From the NCBI GenBank assembly GCA_003339415.1, contig PDHQ01000344.1:1-33755 (forward strand): a stretch of 33,755 nucleotides of DNA. The letters are read 5' to 3'. Shown piece after piece: positions 23,183 through 33,372 of the stretch (the stretch's first letter is position 1; each line of letters starts with the position of its first letter). The translations under genes were made by a program, and so were the position numbers. The DNA comes from Ophiocordyceps camponoti-saundersi (nom. inval.). Lineage: Eukaryota > Ascomycota > Sordariomycetes > Hypocreales > Ophiocordycipitaceae. The notes under the pieces are model-generated. The model ran no database searches. It was not told the origin of the DNA and saw only the letters and a list, made by a program, of their open reading frames with translations.

Positions 23183-23264
23183 TGCCCTCCGCCAGATTCG
23201 AACCGACTGCCTCTCTTATAGGAGACTAATATCTCTAGACGCTTAACTACTACGCTAGGAGGGC
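23183..23264 (-). tRNA. tRNA-like gene, class-II length, anticodon not assigned
   Basis: On the minus strand an 81-nt unit plus discriminator A has a perfect 7-bp acceptor stem (GCCCTCC at its 5' end, 23258-23264, with GGAGGGC at 23184-23190). A D-arm GCGT/GCGT follows, and the T-arm GTCGG-TTCGAAT-CTGGC pairs with G-T wobble. The A box (TAGCGTAGTAG) fits the Pol III consensus, and the B box (GGTTCGAATCT) differs only at its last base, a C-to-T of RIP type. The middle has 30 nt between D- and T-arms, long for class I; only a GAGA/TCTC stem with a 6-nt TATTAG loop forms. It could be a tRNA pseudogene, a class-II tRNA, an intron-bearing tRNA or a SINE head. Confidence 0.6.
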
Positions 23265-23379
23265 TAATTAGTAGATATTATCGCCGGTAAAGCGGTATAT
23301 ATAAGCTACTATAATAAAAAACGAAACCGCGTTTTCGCCGCTAATAATTTCTTCTTTAATATCGGAGTTTTTATTATAT

Positions 23380-25130
23380 AATTATAAAAACTAAGAATCT
23401 TATTTATTAGAACTTTTATATAATAGAAGGAATACGCTAAATTCTTCTTTTATAAAGGGGTCCTAGCTAGTTTCTTTATAACTAGTAAGGTATTACTTAC
23501 GTACGCGTTAGATATTATCTAACTTATAGTTTATAAACTAATATCTTTTTTTTTTATATACGAAGTATTTTTATATTATACGAAGTTAGAACCGGCGTCG
23601 CTATAGGGAAAAACGTTATATAAGGGGTAATCGTTATTAGCGGGGAGTAAAAGAAGATTATCTAAAATTTATACGATATTTATTATAATTAAGGTAGCAT
23701 TATTTAATAAAAAACTAGTTAGTAGTTTTATTTATAGCGATAATAAAGGAGGAACGGAGGCGATTAATAAATATTTCGTATAATATATCTTAGAATATTA
23801 TAGCTAATTCGAGATTTAAAATACTACGATAAGCTCGTATAATAATAATAAGAAGTTACTTTTCTCCTTAATAGTTAGGTTTAAAAGCTTATTAAATAAG
23901 TTAAAATTTATTAAGGAGAGTATTAAGTAAATCTATTATAGTTTTATTAAGGTTTTCTTATTATACGATATTAAAAAAAAGAGTAATTTAATTTATTTAA
24001 TATAATAAATAGTTTATATAAATATTAAAATATATATCTAAAAAAGTATAAATTTTATCCTATTATTTATCTAATCTAATAAAATATAAATAATAGTCCT
24101 AAGCTTTATCTAAAAGGATATCTAGAAAAATAGCGTAAAATTAATCTTCTATTATATTAATATAGGAGTAATAGCTAATAAAAATCCTAGCCTTATTAAT
24201 TAGTATATCGTATAGCCGCCCTATATAGTTTTAATCTTTTCGCTAACTTTTAAGGAAAATAGTAACCTTATCTAGGGAGATTAGTCTATTTACTACTTTT
24301 TATATTAGTAATAGTATATAAACTCGTATAATACTTATTAAGGTTTAATTTATCGGTTTTAGGAGGGTCTAAGTTAAGGTTATTAAGAGTAGCTATATAT
24401 TTAAGTTATATAAAGTAATTAACTCCTACGTATAAGTTATATAAAATAGGGGTTTAGCTAAGATACTTTATAATAGCTATATTAAGATATATCTTAACTT
24501 AGGGGGCTATACTAAGTATAAAGCTTATATTATATAATTTAGAAAAGTTAGTTCGGAAGAGGGGGGGTAGTTTAACTATATAAAAAAGGCTTTTTATAAG
24601 TTAAGGGGTAAAATGTTTTCCGGTTCTATCTTAAGGAGTTAGATAAAGCGTTTAATTAATATACCGTTTCCGATAAGCGGGATATATCGTGCGACTATAA
24701 TTTAAGTTAGTTTTTTTAAAAATATATAGTAGATATATTTTAGCTAGTAATAGGTTTATCCTTAAAGTTCCGATTAGATTATATAAAGAAGGTTATCTTT
24801 ATAAAGGTTAAAGTAAATAATATCGTATATCTACTAAGTAATAAACGTTATTAATTTAACCTTATTAGGAGGTTATATAAGGTCGGGTTATATATCTTAA
24901 TAAACTAAGTTCGTACTTTAAGTCTAGATATAAGGGTTAACTTCGCTTCTTTTTATTATTTCGTTATATAAAGCTAAAATCTCGTTTATTACTATTATTA
25001 TAGTTAACGTATTTATTACTTCCTATTTAACTTCTAAGGTTATAAAAGCTATATTATCGTTATTATATTTCTAAAACGCTATTAAAAGTAATATTATATA
25101 ATTAGTAAAAAATACTAAGCTAAATATAGC
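23380..25130 (+). pseudogene. Second coding-like region of element B, family unknown
   Basis: Plus-strand sequence with long stretches open except for TAA/TAG, for example IYSDNKGGTEAINKYF and FSLIVRFKSLLNKLKF (23720-23920), then GVIANKNPSLIN and LTFKENSNLI (24160-24280), then FYKLRGKMFSGSILRS with a surviving ATG (24590-24640) and IPFPISGIYRATII (24660-24710). The first and last pieces are not in one frame, so at least one frameshift, intron or second gene is present; a run of seven G at about 24561-24567 is one candidate site. I do not recognise the family. It might encode a second protein of element B, downstream of the tRNA-like gene. Confidence 0.5.
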
Positions 25131-25366
25131 TTTTCGGTAAAGACTTTATTATTAGTAAGTATCGTACGTTACCTTAATCTTTTAGTCTTAATAGTAGTAT
25201 TAGGTAAAAATAGCTTTTTAGTAAAAACTAATATTAAGAAGTAAGGTAAAAATATAGGTATTAGTTAATAGCGGGTATAGGGGCTTTTTAATATTATACG
25301 ATACCTATCTCGTTACTTTAGCTAATTTATAGTTAACTAATAATAATTAGTATAATTACTAATTAG

Positions 25367-25667
25367 TATTAAATAATCTTTATATATATATATAGGTAAA
25401 AGAAAGTAAAAGTAACCTAAATTAAGTATAATTAGAGATAGATATTTTTCCTTTATCGTACGAGGAAGAGCGGCTATATAGCTAGATAATACTTTACTTT
25501 TATACCCTCCTTCTTCTTATCTAAGCTACCTCCTACCTCCTAAGTCGTATAAGGTATAACTTAGGTAGTAATATATATTTCGTTAGAGGCTTCCCTATAT
25601 CCGTGCTATCCTCTATATATATATCGTATAGTAGATATAAAGGGGTATAGAGAGACAATATCTAATA
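25367..25667 (+). repeat. Element B terminal direct repeat (LTR), right
   Basis: 301 bp, aligning with 17756-18056 without length difference. It ends CTAATA and is followed by GTTAG. The left copy's CACGTAC near its start has become TATATAT here. Confidence 0.9.
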
Positions 25668-25672
25668 GTTAG
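25668..25672 (+). repeat. Target-site duplication of element B (right)
   Basis: GTTAG, followed by family-A sequence (TTCTAAAAGAATTATTATAA...) that continues the homology interrupted at 17755. Confidence 0.85.
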
Positions 25673-26744
25673 TATTTAAAAATTAAAATTTTCTAAAAGA
25701 ATTATTATAAGCGTCCTTTTTTTCCTTTTTATAAGCTTTTATAATTAGAAGCTTAGCTATTTTTTATAAAAAAGTATTACTAACTATATTAAGTTAGCTA
25801 AGTTAATATAAAAAATAAATATTAAACTAAGTAAGAAAATTCGATTATTAAACTTAATAAATAAAAAATAATCTTTTTATTATAAAATAAACTAAGGCCT
25901 TATAATTTATAATTATATTAAACTTCTAACTAAGTAATTTAAAGTAGAAATGCTTAAAGCTTTATATTACGGTAAGAAGTTTATAATTTTAAATTAGGTA
26001 TATTTATTTAGCTAAGTTTATTATTTTTAAAAAAAAAGCTAATAAGCTTTTATAACTAATTATTCTATTATTATTAAAATATACTTATAATAATATTCGA
26101 AGAAGTATTAATCTTAAGTTAGGTTAGGAGTTTTAAATAGAAAAACGCGAGTATTAGGGCTTACGTAACTAGCTTTTTTATCTTTTTAAAAGCTTCCTTT
26201 TACTTTAATCTAAGCTTAAAAATAGTATTTTTTTAGGAGATAATTTAAGGGCTTAGTAGCGGCGCTAATATAATAATTAAAAATCCGGATAAAATTATAA
26301 AATCTTATAAATAAGCGGATAGCCTTATAATTATAAAAATCCTTAAACTTTTAATTTTAAATTACTTATATTTTAAAAAAGTTTACGCTTATCCCTTAAC
26401 TTATATATAAAATTATATTAAAATTATTAATTTCTATAATATTAAACTTTAATTTCTAAATATCCCCTTATAAGTTCGCTTAATATAAGCGCTAAATTAT
26501 TTTTTAATATTCCTCTTAATATTCTTTTTTTACTATTTAAGTAAATTAATATACTATTAGTATATACGCTTATATAATAATTAAAAAGATTTTAAAATTA
26601 AGTATTAATAAAATTTTAAAATTAAATAACCTTTACTTAAAAAGCTAAATAAAAAAATAAGCTAATAAAATATATAAAACCTTATATAGAAAGCTATAAA
26701 ATACTGAAAATTAAAGTTAAGATATTAATAATAAAATACGTAAA
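25673..26744 (-). pseudogene. Family-A RT C-terminus and RNase H, inner copy
   Basis: Homologous to about 14760-15815 of the outer copy. On the minus strand the RT catalytic box reads Y-T-N-S-I-L-I-Y (about 26550-26575), where an active enzyme has Y-x-D-D. RNase H follows leftwards with the same degraded blocks as the outer copy. A RIPped, inactive pol fragment; the rest of pol lies beyond element B at 16148-17755. Confidence 0.75.
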
Positions 26745-27900
26745 TAATATTAATTTTTAAAAACTATTTTGCCTCTTAATAGCTAAACGCTATATTTTCT
26801 AAGGAGGGAGTAAGTAAGATTTAACTTTTTAAATAATTATTTATTTATTAGTAATTAATATAAAAGCGCTAAGCTATTAAGTATAGCTTTAACACGAGAA
26901 AAATAAAGGCGGCGTAAAGATTAGTATTTAACTTAATTAACTTAATTTTAAGTAAATAGTTAATAATTTTCTTTTTTAAAAGTAAATATTTTATAAATAT
27001 TTTATAAAAAAGAGGTTTTATTAAATTTAAAAGTTTTTTAAGTTTTAAAGTAGTATTATAGCTAATTTAGAAGCTAGCTAAAATATAAGCTTACTTTTTA
27101 TTAAAAATCTTTTTAAGGTATATTAAGGCTAAAAAAATTATATTATATATATAAATAATATACTTAAGTTCTTCTCCTTAAAAGAATAAAATCTCTTATC
27201 TTATATATATATAGCTAGCTAAGCTAAGTTTTATAATTATATTAAATTATTATTATTATTTAATTTTATAAAAATTATAAATATTAATAAAATTATTTTT
27301 TTTATTATATATAATATAGGTTTAATTATATTTAATAAATAAGCTATTTTCTTAAAATATCCTTATTTATCTTATTAGTTTCCTAGTTAGTTTAAGTTAA
27401 AGTTTAAGCTAGCTTTCTTTTCTTTATAAGCTATATAAAGTTTTTTTTCTTTTACGAATATTAGAGGATTTAATACTTATACGTATCTTAATAAAGAAAG
27501 TAGTTTTAGCGTTTAGCGTCCGCTTAAATAGCTAAATTCGGATTTCTAATAAAAAGAGGCTTTTTTAATAATAAGATTAAGGGCGAGTATTTAGCGAAGG
27601 CGGGTAAGTTATCTAGCTAAACTAGCTTCTAAGCTATATAATTAAATAATAACTTTTTCTTAGCTATTTAAAATAAGTTAATAAAAAGATCTTAAATATA
27701 ATTAATTACTTAGTGGATTTCTTAAGGAAAATACTACCTATTAATTATTAAGGTAATTATTAAGTATTTATAAACTAAGCTAGCTTAATAGCTTTAGAAA
27801 TTAATAAAAAAGATAAGATAAATAAAGATACGCTTAGCGCTTAAGCGCTTTATTACTTACTTTATAAAATAGTAGCTAATTAGAAAATAGGTATTTATTT
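26745..27900 (-). pseudogene. Family-A segment between gag and RT (presumed protease and RT N-terminus), inner copy
   Basis: Lies between gag and the RT catalytic block, so by Ty3/gypsy order it should hold the aspartic protease and the first half of RT. I did not find the D-S/T-G-A protease triad or the early RT blocks. One protein-like stretch on the minus strand is NPNLAI-x-ADAKR near 27490-27545. Homologous to 29638-30838. Assignment is by position. Confidence 0.6.
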
Positions 27901-29327
27901 TAATATTATATAGGGTAAAAATATTAAAAGTAATATTATTTATTTAAACTTAACTATTAATAATAAATAACTTTTTTATTTTTTATCTTATATATAATAT
28001 TTTTAAAACTATTAAGGAGCCTTATAATAGTTATACTTTTTTCTTAAATTAGAGTATTCTAATTAAATAAAGTTAGGCGGAGGCGTTAAAACTTTATAAA
28101 CTCTTCTTATTTTTTATTAGTTAAGGTAGTCCTTTACTATATAGCCTTTCTTTTTATAGATAAAATAAGTATTATTTTCCTAATAAACTTTCTTTTTATC
28201 CTCGCTTAAAAGCTAGCTTTTTTAATTTAAAGTTATAATTTTTTCTATATTATTAAAGCTATCTTATCGCCTTAGTAAGCTTTTTATATAATTTCTTAAT
28301 AAGTAAAGTTTTTTTTAGTAAAATATAGCGTTTTTTATATACTTATAAAATTCCTTATATATTATATATAAGTTTTTAGCTTTTATAAAGAAGCTTAAGT
28401 TAAAGTTAGTAAGTAAATAGTTTTAAAATATATAATTAATTTAAGCTAAGAGAACTTAAGTCTTAGCTATAAAGTAATTAAACTTAGTAAGGAACTTTTA
28501 AATTTCTTATTTACTAGCTAAGAAGAAGTTTAGTTTATAAAGCTAGTTTATAGCCTCTACGAATTTATTCGGATTTCTATAAGCGGACTTTAAATACTAA
28601 ACTATCTTAGCTAATCTAGAAAAAGGTATTTTTAAGTTATATTAAGTTTCTAATAATTTACAAGCTTTTCCTTTTAAAGTATAAAATAGAATATTTATCT
28701 TATCTTACTTATTACGAAAAGTTATCTTATTAGATTTTATCTTATTTTTTAAATTTATAAAGAAAATATTAAAATTCTTTTTTTTACTTAAAAATTTACT
28801 TACCTCCTTATAGCGAATTTTTATAATATTAAAGTAAAAGGGGTTTAGTTATCTTATTAAAGTAACTAGTATAAAAGTATCTTAAGTAGCCTTTTTAATT
28901 AAAATAAATATTTTTTTACTTATCTTAAATATAGTTAATATTTCTTAATAAATCTTTTTTATATTTAAGTTTAAATTCTTCTAAGTTAACTAATTTTAAA
29001 GTTTTATAATTTACGCTTATAATTATATTATCTTTATATATTATTTTTATAATATAATTATATTAGTAATATTTTAAGAAAAGGTAGCTATAGTCTTAGT
29101 TTAGTTTTTACTAAAACTTTATTTTATTATAAGGTTAGGTATTTCCGAAGCGAGTTTCCTTAATCGCTTAAGAGTTTAGTTAAGAGCTCTAAATATATAT
29201 CTTAAAGCTAATTATAAGTTATATATAAGTTTTTTTCTATCTTATATAAAAATATAAAAATCTAATATATATTTCTTAATTACTTACTAGCGAAAAGTAA
29301 GCTTAGAATAGTATTATAACTTAGAAA
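27901..29327 (-). pseudogene. Family-A gag, inner copy, RIP-destroyed
   Basis: Full-length equivalent of the gag at 262-1707, beginning next to the 5' LTR at 29328. The nucleocapsid knuckle lies at 28126-28167 on the minus strand and now reads Y-F-I-Y-K-K-K-G-Y-I-V-K-D-Y: every zinc ligand is Tyr. The capsid region is recognisable by homology to copy 1. No in-frame TGA was noticed. Confidence 0.8.
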
Positions 29328-29637
29328 TATATTAAGTAAATAATAATATTAATATTATAAATAAAGATTCTAAGCTAAGGAGAAAAGAAGGAAAAAAGAA
29401 AAAAACTCTTATAAGTAAAATCTTAGTAAAATATATAAGGGTATATATTAGTAAATATAAGAGAGAGTATAGTAAGATTTAGTAAAAAAGCGGTTATATT
29501 TCCTATTAATTTCCCTTAAGGTCTTTTTTAAGTAATTTTATAATAAAGTTTCTAAGGTTATATAAATATAGTTAGAAATCCTTAGAAATCCTTAGGAAAT
29601 ATTTAAAGGAAATTCTTATAAAAGCTAGCGCGTAATA
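29328..29637 (-). repeat. LTR of family-A gypsy element, copy 4 (5' LTR of inner copy)
   Basis: 310 bp, the closest in RIP state to copy 3, which is expected if both belong to the same inner element. It is followed on the right by segment I of the outer copy rather than by gag, which exposes the nested insertion. Confidence 0.85.
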
Positions 29638-30838
29638 AAAATAGTAAAATACTTAAATAATATTAATTTTTAAAAACTATTTTTCCTCCTAGTAGCTAAA
29701 TATTATATTTCCTAAAAGGAGAGTAAGTAAGATTTACCTTTTTAAATAGTTATTTATTTATTAATAGTTAATATAAAAGTGCTAAGCTATTAAATATAGC
29801 TTTAGTATAAAGAGAATAAAAGTAATATAAAAGCTAGCGTTTAGCTTAATAAACTTAATCTTAAGTAAATAATTAATAGTTTCCTTTTCTAAAAATAAGT
29901 ATTTTATAAATATCTTATAAGAAAGAGGTTTTATTAGATTTTAAGGCTTTTTAAGTTTTAAGGTAATATTATAGCTAAGTTAGGGATTAGTAAAAATATA
30001 AGCTTTTTTTTTATTAAAAAATATTTTAAAATATATAAAAGCTAAAGGAATTATATTATAAATATAAGTAATATACCTAAGTTTCTTTTTTTAAAAAAAA
30101 ATAAAATTTCCTATTTTATATATATATAGCTAGCTAAGCTTAGCTTTATAATTATAATTAAGTTATTATTATTTTTTAGTTTTAAAAAAATTATAAATAT
30201 TAATAAAGTTATTTTTTCTTATTTTATATAGTAAAGGTTTTATTATATTTAGCAGATAAATTATTTTCTTAAAATATCTTTATTTATATTTTTAGTTTCT
30301 TAGTTACTTTAAGTTAAGGTTTAAGCTAGCTTTTTTTTCTTCGTAAGCTATACGAAGTTTTTTTTCCTTTATAAATATTAAAAAATCTAAAACTTATACT
30401 TATCTTAATAAAAAAGATAGTTCCGGCGTTTAGCGTCTGCTTAAATAGCTAAGTCCGGATTTTTAGTAAAAAGAGGCTTTTCTAATAATAAGATTAATAG
30501 TGAATATTTAGTAAAGGTAAGGAAATTATCTAGCTAAATTAGTTTCTAAGCTATATAGTTAAGTAATAACCTTTTCTTAGCTATTTAAAATAAGCTAATA
30601 AAAAAATCTTAAGCGTAATTAGTTATTAAATAGATTTCCTAAGGAAAATATTATTTACTAATTACTAAAGTAATAATTAAGTATTTATAAACTAAGCTAG
30701 CTTAATAGCTTTAGAAATTAATAAAAAAAATAAAGTAAATAAAGATAAGCTTTGCGCTTAAGCGTTTTATTACTTATTTTATAAAATAATGAATAATTAA
30801 AAAATAAGCGTTTATTTTAATATTATATAAAGTAAAGG
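29638..30838 (-). pseudogene. Family-A protease/RT N-terminal segment, outer copy
   Basis: Homologous to 26745-27900 almost from its first base. It is the continuation of the outer element whose pol 3' half ends at about 15815. No catalytic motif recognised. Confidence 0.6.
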
Positions 30839-31020
30839 TATAAAAAGTAATATTATTAACTTAAACTTAACTATTAATAATAAATAACTCTCTTACTTTT
30901 TATTCTATATATAATATTTTTAAGATTATTAAAAAGCTTTATAATAATTTTACTTTTTTCTTAAATTAAAGTTATCTAATTAAATATAGTTTAGCTAAGG
31001 CGTTTAAGCTTTATTAGAGT
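30839..31020 (-). pseudogene. Family-A gag C-terminal fragment, outer copy
   Basis: Homologous to about 262-455 and to 27901-28100, that is, the 3' end of gag. Homology stops at about 31015, short of the zinc-knuckle region and of the rest of gag. The break lies about 15 bp from the MITE at 31034, and the sequence beyond the MITE is not gag, so the truncation is not explained by the MITE alone. Confidence 0.65.
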
Positions 31021-31033
31021 TTAAAATTAGTTA

Positions 31034-31203
31034 GTGACTTTTTAGTCTTTTTTTAGTTAGTCCGGACTGACTAACTAAAGTCCTTATTTTTAGGGACTAA
31101 AAAAAGTCCTGACTGACTAAAGTCCTTATAGTAACTAATTTTAGTTAGTTACTTTTAGTCTTTAGTCAGTTACTAACTGACTAAAGACTAAAAAATTAGT
31201 CAC
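31034..31203. mobile_element. Foldback MITE with TA target-site duplication
   Basis: 170 bp. The left end GTGACTTTTTAGTCTTT is matched by the complement of the right end AAAGACTAAAAAATTAGTCAC (one 2-bp indel), and the interior is further self-complementary (TTAGTTAGTCCGGACTGACTAAC). Flanking TA at 31032-31033 and 31204-31205 suggests the Tc1/mariner/pogo insertion type. It has no coding capacity. It retains several TpG and CpA sites, in contrast to the flanks and to the related repeat at 84-260. Confidence 0.75.
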
Positions 31204-31205
31204 TA

Positions 31206-33140
31206 GCGTGAATTTTTTTTAAATTTTTTAAAAAAACCTTATTAAAAGCGCTTCTAAATAGTACTTTTTTTATAATTTTAGCTATTTTACTTATCTTTTA
31301 ATAAAAGGTTAAAGATAAGATTTTTTAAAAAATATTTTTTAAAAATATTACTTAGAAAAAAAAACCTTAGTAGATTATATAATAGTAAGTAATAATTTAA
31401 AAAATAAATAAGTATTATTATAGCTAAAAACTACTTTTTTATAATTTTATCTATTTTCTTATAATTATTATAAAAATGTTAATAGAAAGAATATAGTTAT
31501 TTTAAGAATTTATTATAAGTATGGAATAAAATTATTTTAAAAGCTTTTAAGACTTATATTACTTTTAATATTTTATCTTATAAGGCTATAATTTTCTTCT
31601 ATTTTTAAATAAATTATAAAAAAAGATAATAAATATTTTACTTACTACCCTATACTAAGTATTAAAAATACTAATATTTATTTTAAAAGCTTAATTAAAA
31701 AGAAATAAATAATATAAAAATTTAGTAAAAAAGAAAAGGGTTTTCTTTACGTAATATCTTCTTTTTAGGTTAGTAAGGTTATTATAGCCTTAGTTATAAA
31801 TTATTTTCTATTTTTTACCCTTTTTTCCTTACTAAGTTATTTTTTAATATAGTAAACTTAGATACGGATAAAATTTTTACTTTTAATAAAGATAACTTCT
31901 TTAATAATAATGTTAAAATTATAAATTAAATCTATTTAAGTAATAGATTTTATACTATATCTTATAAGATTTTTTACCTAAAATTAAAACTATTAATTTA
32001 CTTTTATTTATATTATTAACCTTAAGAGACTTCTCTTATTTAAATAAAAGATTTAATAAAAAAGCTAATAGTAGCTATAAAATTATAAAATAAATATAGC
32101 TTATAGCTTTAAAAAATATATAACTTTTTACTTCTTTATTTTCCTTTTTATATTTCTTTATATCTTTTTTATAAAATATATTAAACTTAGGGAATAAGTA
32201 GCTACTTTATATAATTACTCTTTAAATAAATAATACTATATTAACTTAGAAATAAACCTTAATAAAAATATAAGTAAATTCTTTAAGCTATAATAAAGTT
32301 TTTTCTATCTTTTAATTATATTTTATCTTACCCTATACCTTTTTTTAAATTCCCTAAGTTATAAAAAGTACTTTACCCCGCGGTAGCTACGCCGCGCGGA
32401 ATATACCTATTTTAGTAAGTAGTAGAAATATATTTTTATTTCCTTTAAGAATTTATTTAAAATAGATATAAAATAGCTAAAATTATAAAAAAAAACCTAA
32501 TATAGCTAAGGCTATAAAGAATCTTATATTTTTTTCCCTATCTTTTTACTACTTTTTTCTAGTTTTTTCTTTAAGTTAATATAAAAGAGCTCTTTATACC
32601 TACCCCTCTTTATAAGCAATATAAGGTTTTAAGTAGACTTTTAAACTTTACTACTAAAAAATATTCTAGGAATATAAGGAAGGTATATCTACGAAAAGTA
32701 AGTCTACGACTAGATACGCGGCGTAAGGCGCTTTTCTAAGCCGATTACTAAGTACCCTTACCTATTTTCCCTATACTAAGAAAAATTTTTAAAGTCTCCC
32801 TTTTTCTTTAATAACTTAAGAGTTCTATAAGATAACTTAAACTTTAATTTACTCTACTACTCTTAATTTTTATATAATAAAGATAAAAAAGGTATCTTTA
32901 GGAAGCTTTTTTCCTAAAAAATCAGATAGCGCTAACCGCTTTTAGCCTAGTGCCCTTAATCTCTTAAGATATCTTACTTAAACTCTATAACTTTGATTAT
33001 TACCTAGGGAGAGTTTATTTTACCTAAAATACCTCCTCCTACTTTTATTCCTTAATATAAGCTACCTAAAAAGCTTTCTAAATTTTAATTAAAAAATACT
33101 AATTATTTTTAGCTATTTATTATTTATAGAGAAATATTAC
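31206..33140. other. AT-rich region, no gene recognised
   Basis: About 1.9 kb of A/T-rich, RIP-like DNA. GC-richer islets lie at 32376-32399 (CCGCGGTAGC, GCCGCGCGG) and 32690-32760, and a few TpG/CpA sites remain (near 32922, 32950 and 32994). Coding-like bits such as GEFILPKIPPPTFIP (about 33010-33055, plus) hint at a decayed gene continuing into the next feature, but I cannot join them in one frame. Confidence 0.4.
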
Positions 33141-33149
33141 GCGTATTAA

Positions 33150-33372
33150 AGTATAATATGCTATTCGATCGTTTCCTTTTCTTAGGAAAATAAGTAAAAG
33201 GAAAGAAAAAAGGTAAAAAAAAACTATAAAGGTATAAAAAAAAGCTTATAAAAAAGCTAGAAAATTAGCGGAAAAAGTCGGGGAGCCTTATTATAACGAA
33301 GAACCTTAAGATAACGAAAAGCCGGATTAGAAATAGTATATAGAACAGTTTAATAAAATTATTTATAAATAA
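33150..33372 (+). pseudogene. Possible degraded C-terminal coding tail
   Basis: A plus-strand frame ending with TAA at 33370-33372. It reads as a Lys/Arg-rich helix (YKKARKLAEKVGEPYYNEE) followed by an acidic tail (DNEKPD and YIEQFNKIIYK), with internal TAG/TAA at positions compatible with Gln or Trp. Basic-then-acidic tails are common at the C terminus of fungal pogo/Tc1-type transposases, but the catalytic domain is not identifiable upstream. A neighbouring frame is also partly open, so this is tentative. Confidence 0.3.

Larger units (their letters stand above)
17756..25667 (+). mobile_element. Element B: 7.9-kb LTR-bounded element with unrecognised coding content
   Basis: Bounded by two 301-bp direct repeats (17756-18056, 25367-25667) with TA...TA ends, consistent with TG...CA before RIP. 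They start TATTA and end TAATA, matching the TGTTA/TAACA inverted ends common in LTR elements. Flanked by GTTAG duplications, with an interrupted family-A sequence on both sides. The interior (7.3 kb) has a long plus-strand latent frame (18542-22740), a GC-rich RIP-poor island with a tRNA-like gene, and further coding-like sequence (23380-25130). I found no convincing RT YxDD, RNase H or zinc-knuckle motif, and neither end has an obvious primer-binding site or polypurine tract, so the class rests on the termini and duplication. Confidence 0.8.
15838..29637 (-). mobile_element. Inner, full-length family-A Ty3/gypsy element (interrupted by element B)
   Basis: Two 310-bp LTRs (29328-29637 is 5', 15838-16147 is 3' on the minus strand) enclose gag, presumed protease/RT N-terminus, RT/RNase H and presumed integrase. 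Element B (17756-25667) plus one 5-bp duplication interrupts it. Without these the element is about 5.9 kb, an ordinary size for fungal gypsy elements. All reading frames are destroyed by RIP. It sits inside another family-A copy. Confidence 0.8.
12834..31020 (-). mobile_element. Outer family-A gypsy copy, split by nested insertion
   Basis: Reading plus coordinates: LTR 12834-13143, segments F and G (13144 to about 15815), then interruption by a second family-A element (15838-29637), then segments I (29638 to about 30838) and the distal gag end (30839 to about 31020). The inner element carries F-G-I-H in that order. The outer copy's left part ends at the G/I junction and its right part resumes at I, which is what a single element split by insertion would give. 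Its 5' LTR and most of gag are missing on the right. A short unexplained stretch of about 20 bp precedes the inner LTR, and I could not fix a clean target duplication. Confidence 0.7.

Noticed and set aside
12834..29637. CRISPR or other spaced repeat array formed by the four 310-bp repeats
   Set aside because: The copies are kilobases apart and bound gag-pol sequence. They are LTRs.
12834..31020. Tandem LTR-sharing array produced by unequal recombination with internal deletions
   Set aside because: Not excluded, but it needs two independent deletions with complementary breakpoints at the same G/I junction. A single nested insertion is simpler.
33150..33372. Firm call of a pogo/Tc1 transposase
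   Set aside because: Only a basic-then-acidic tail is visible; no catalytic residues or terminal inverted repeats were found.
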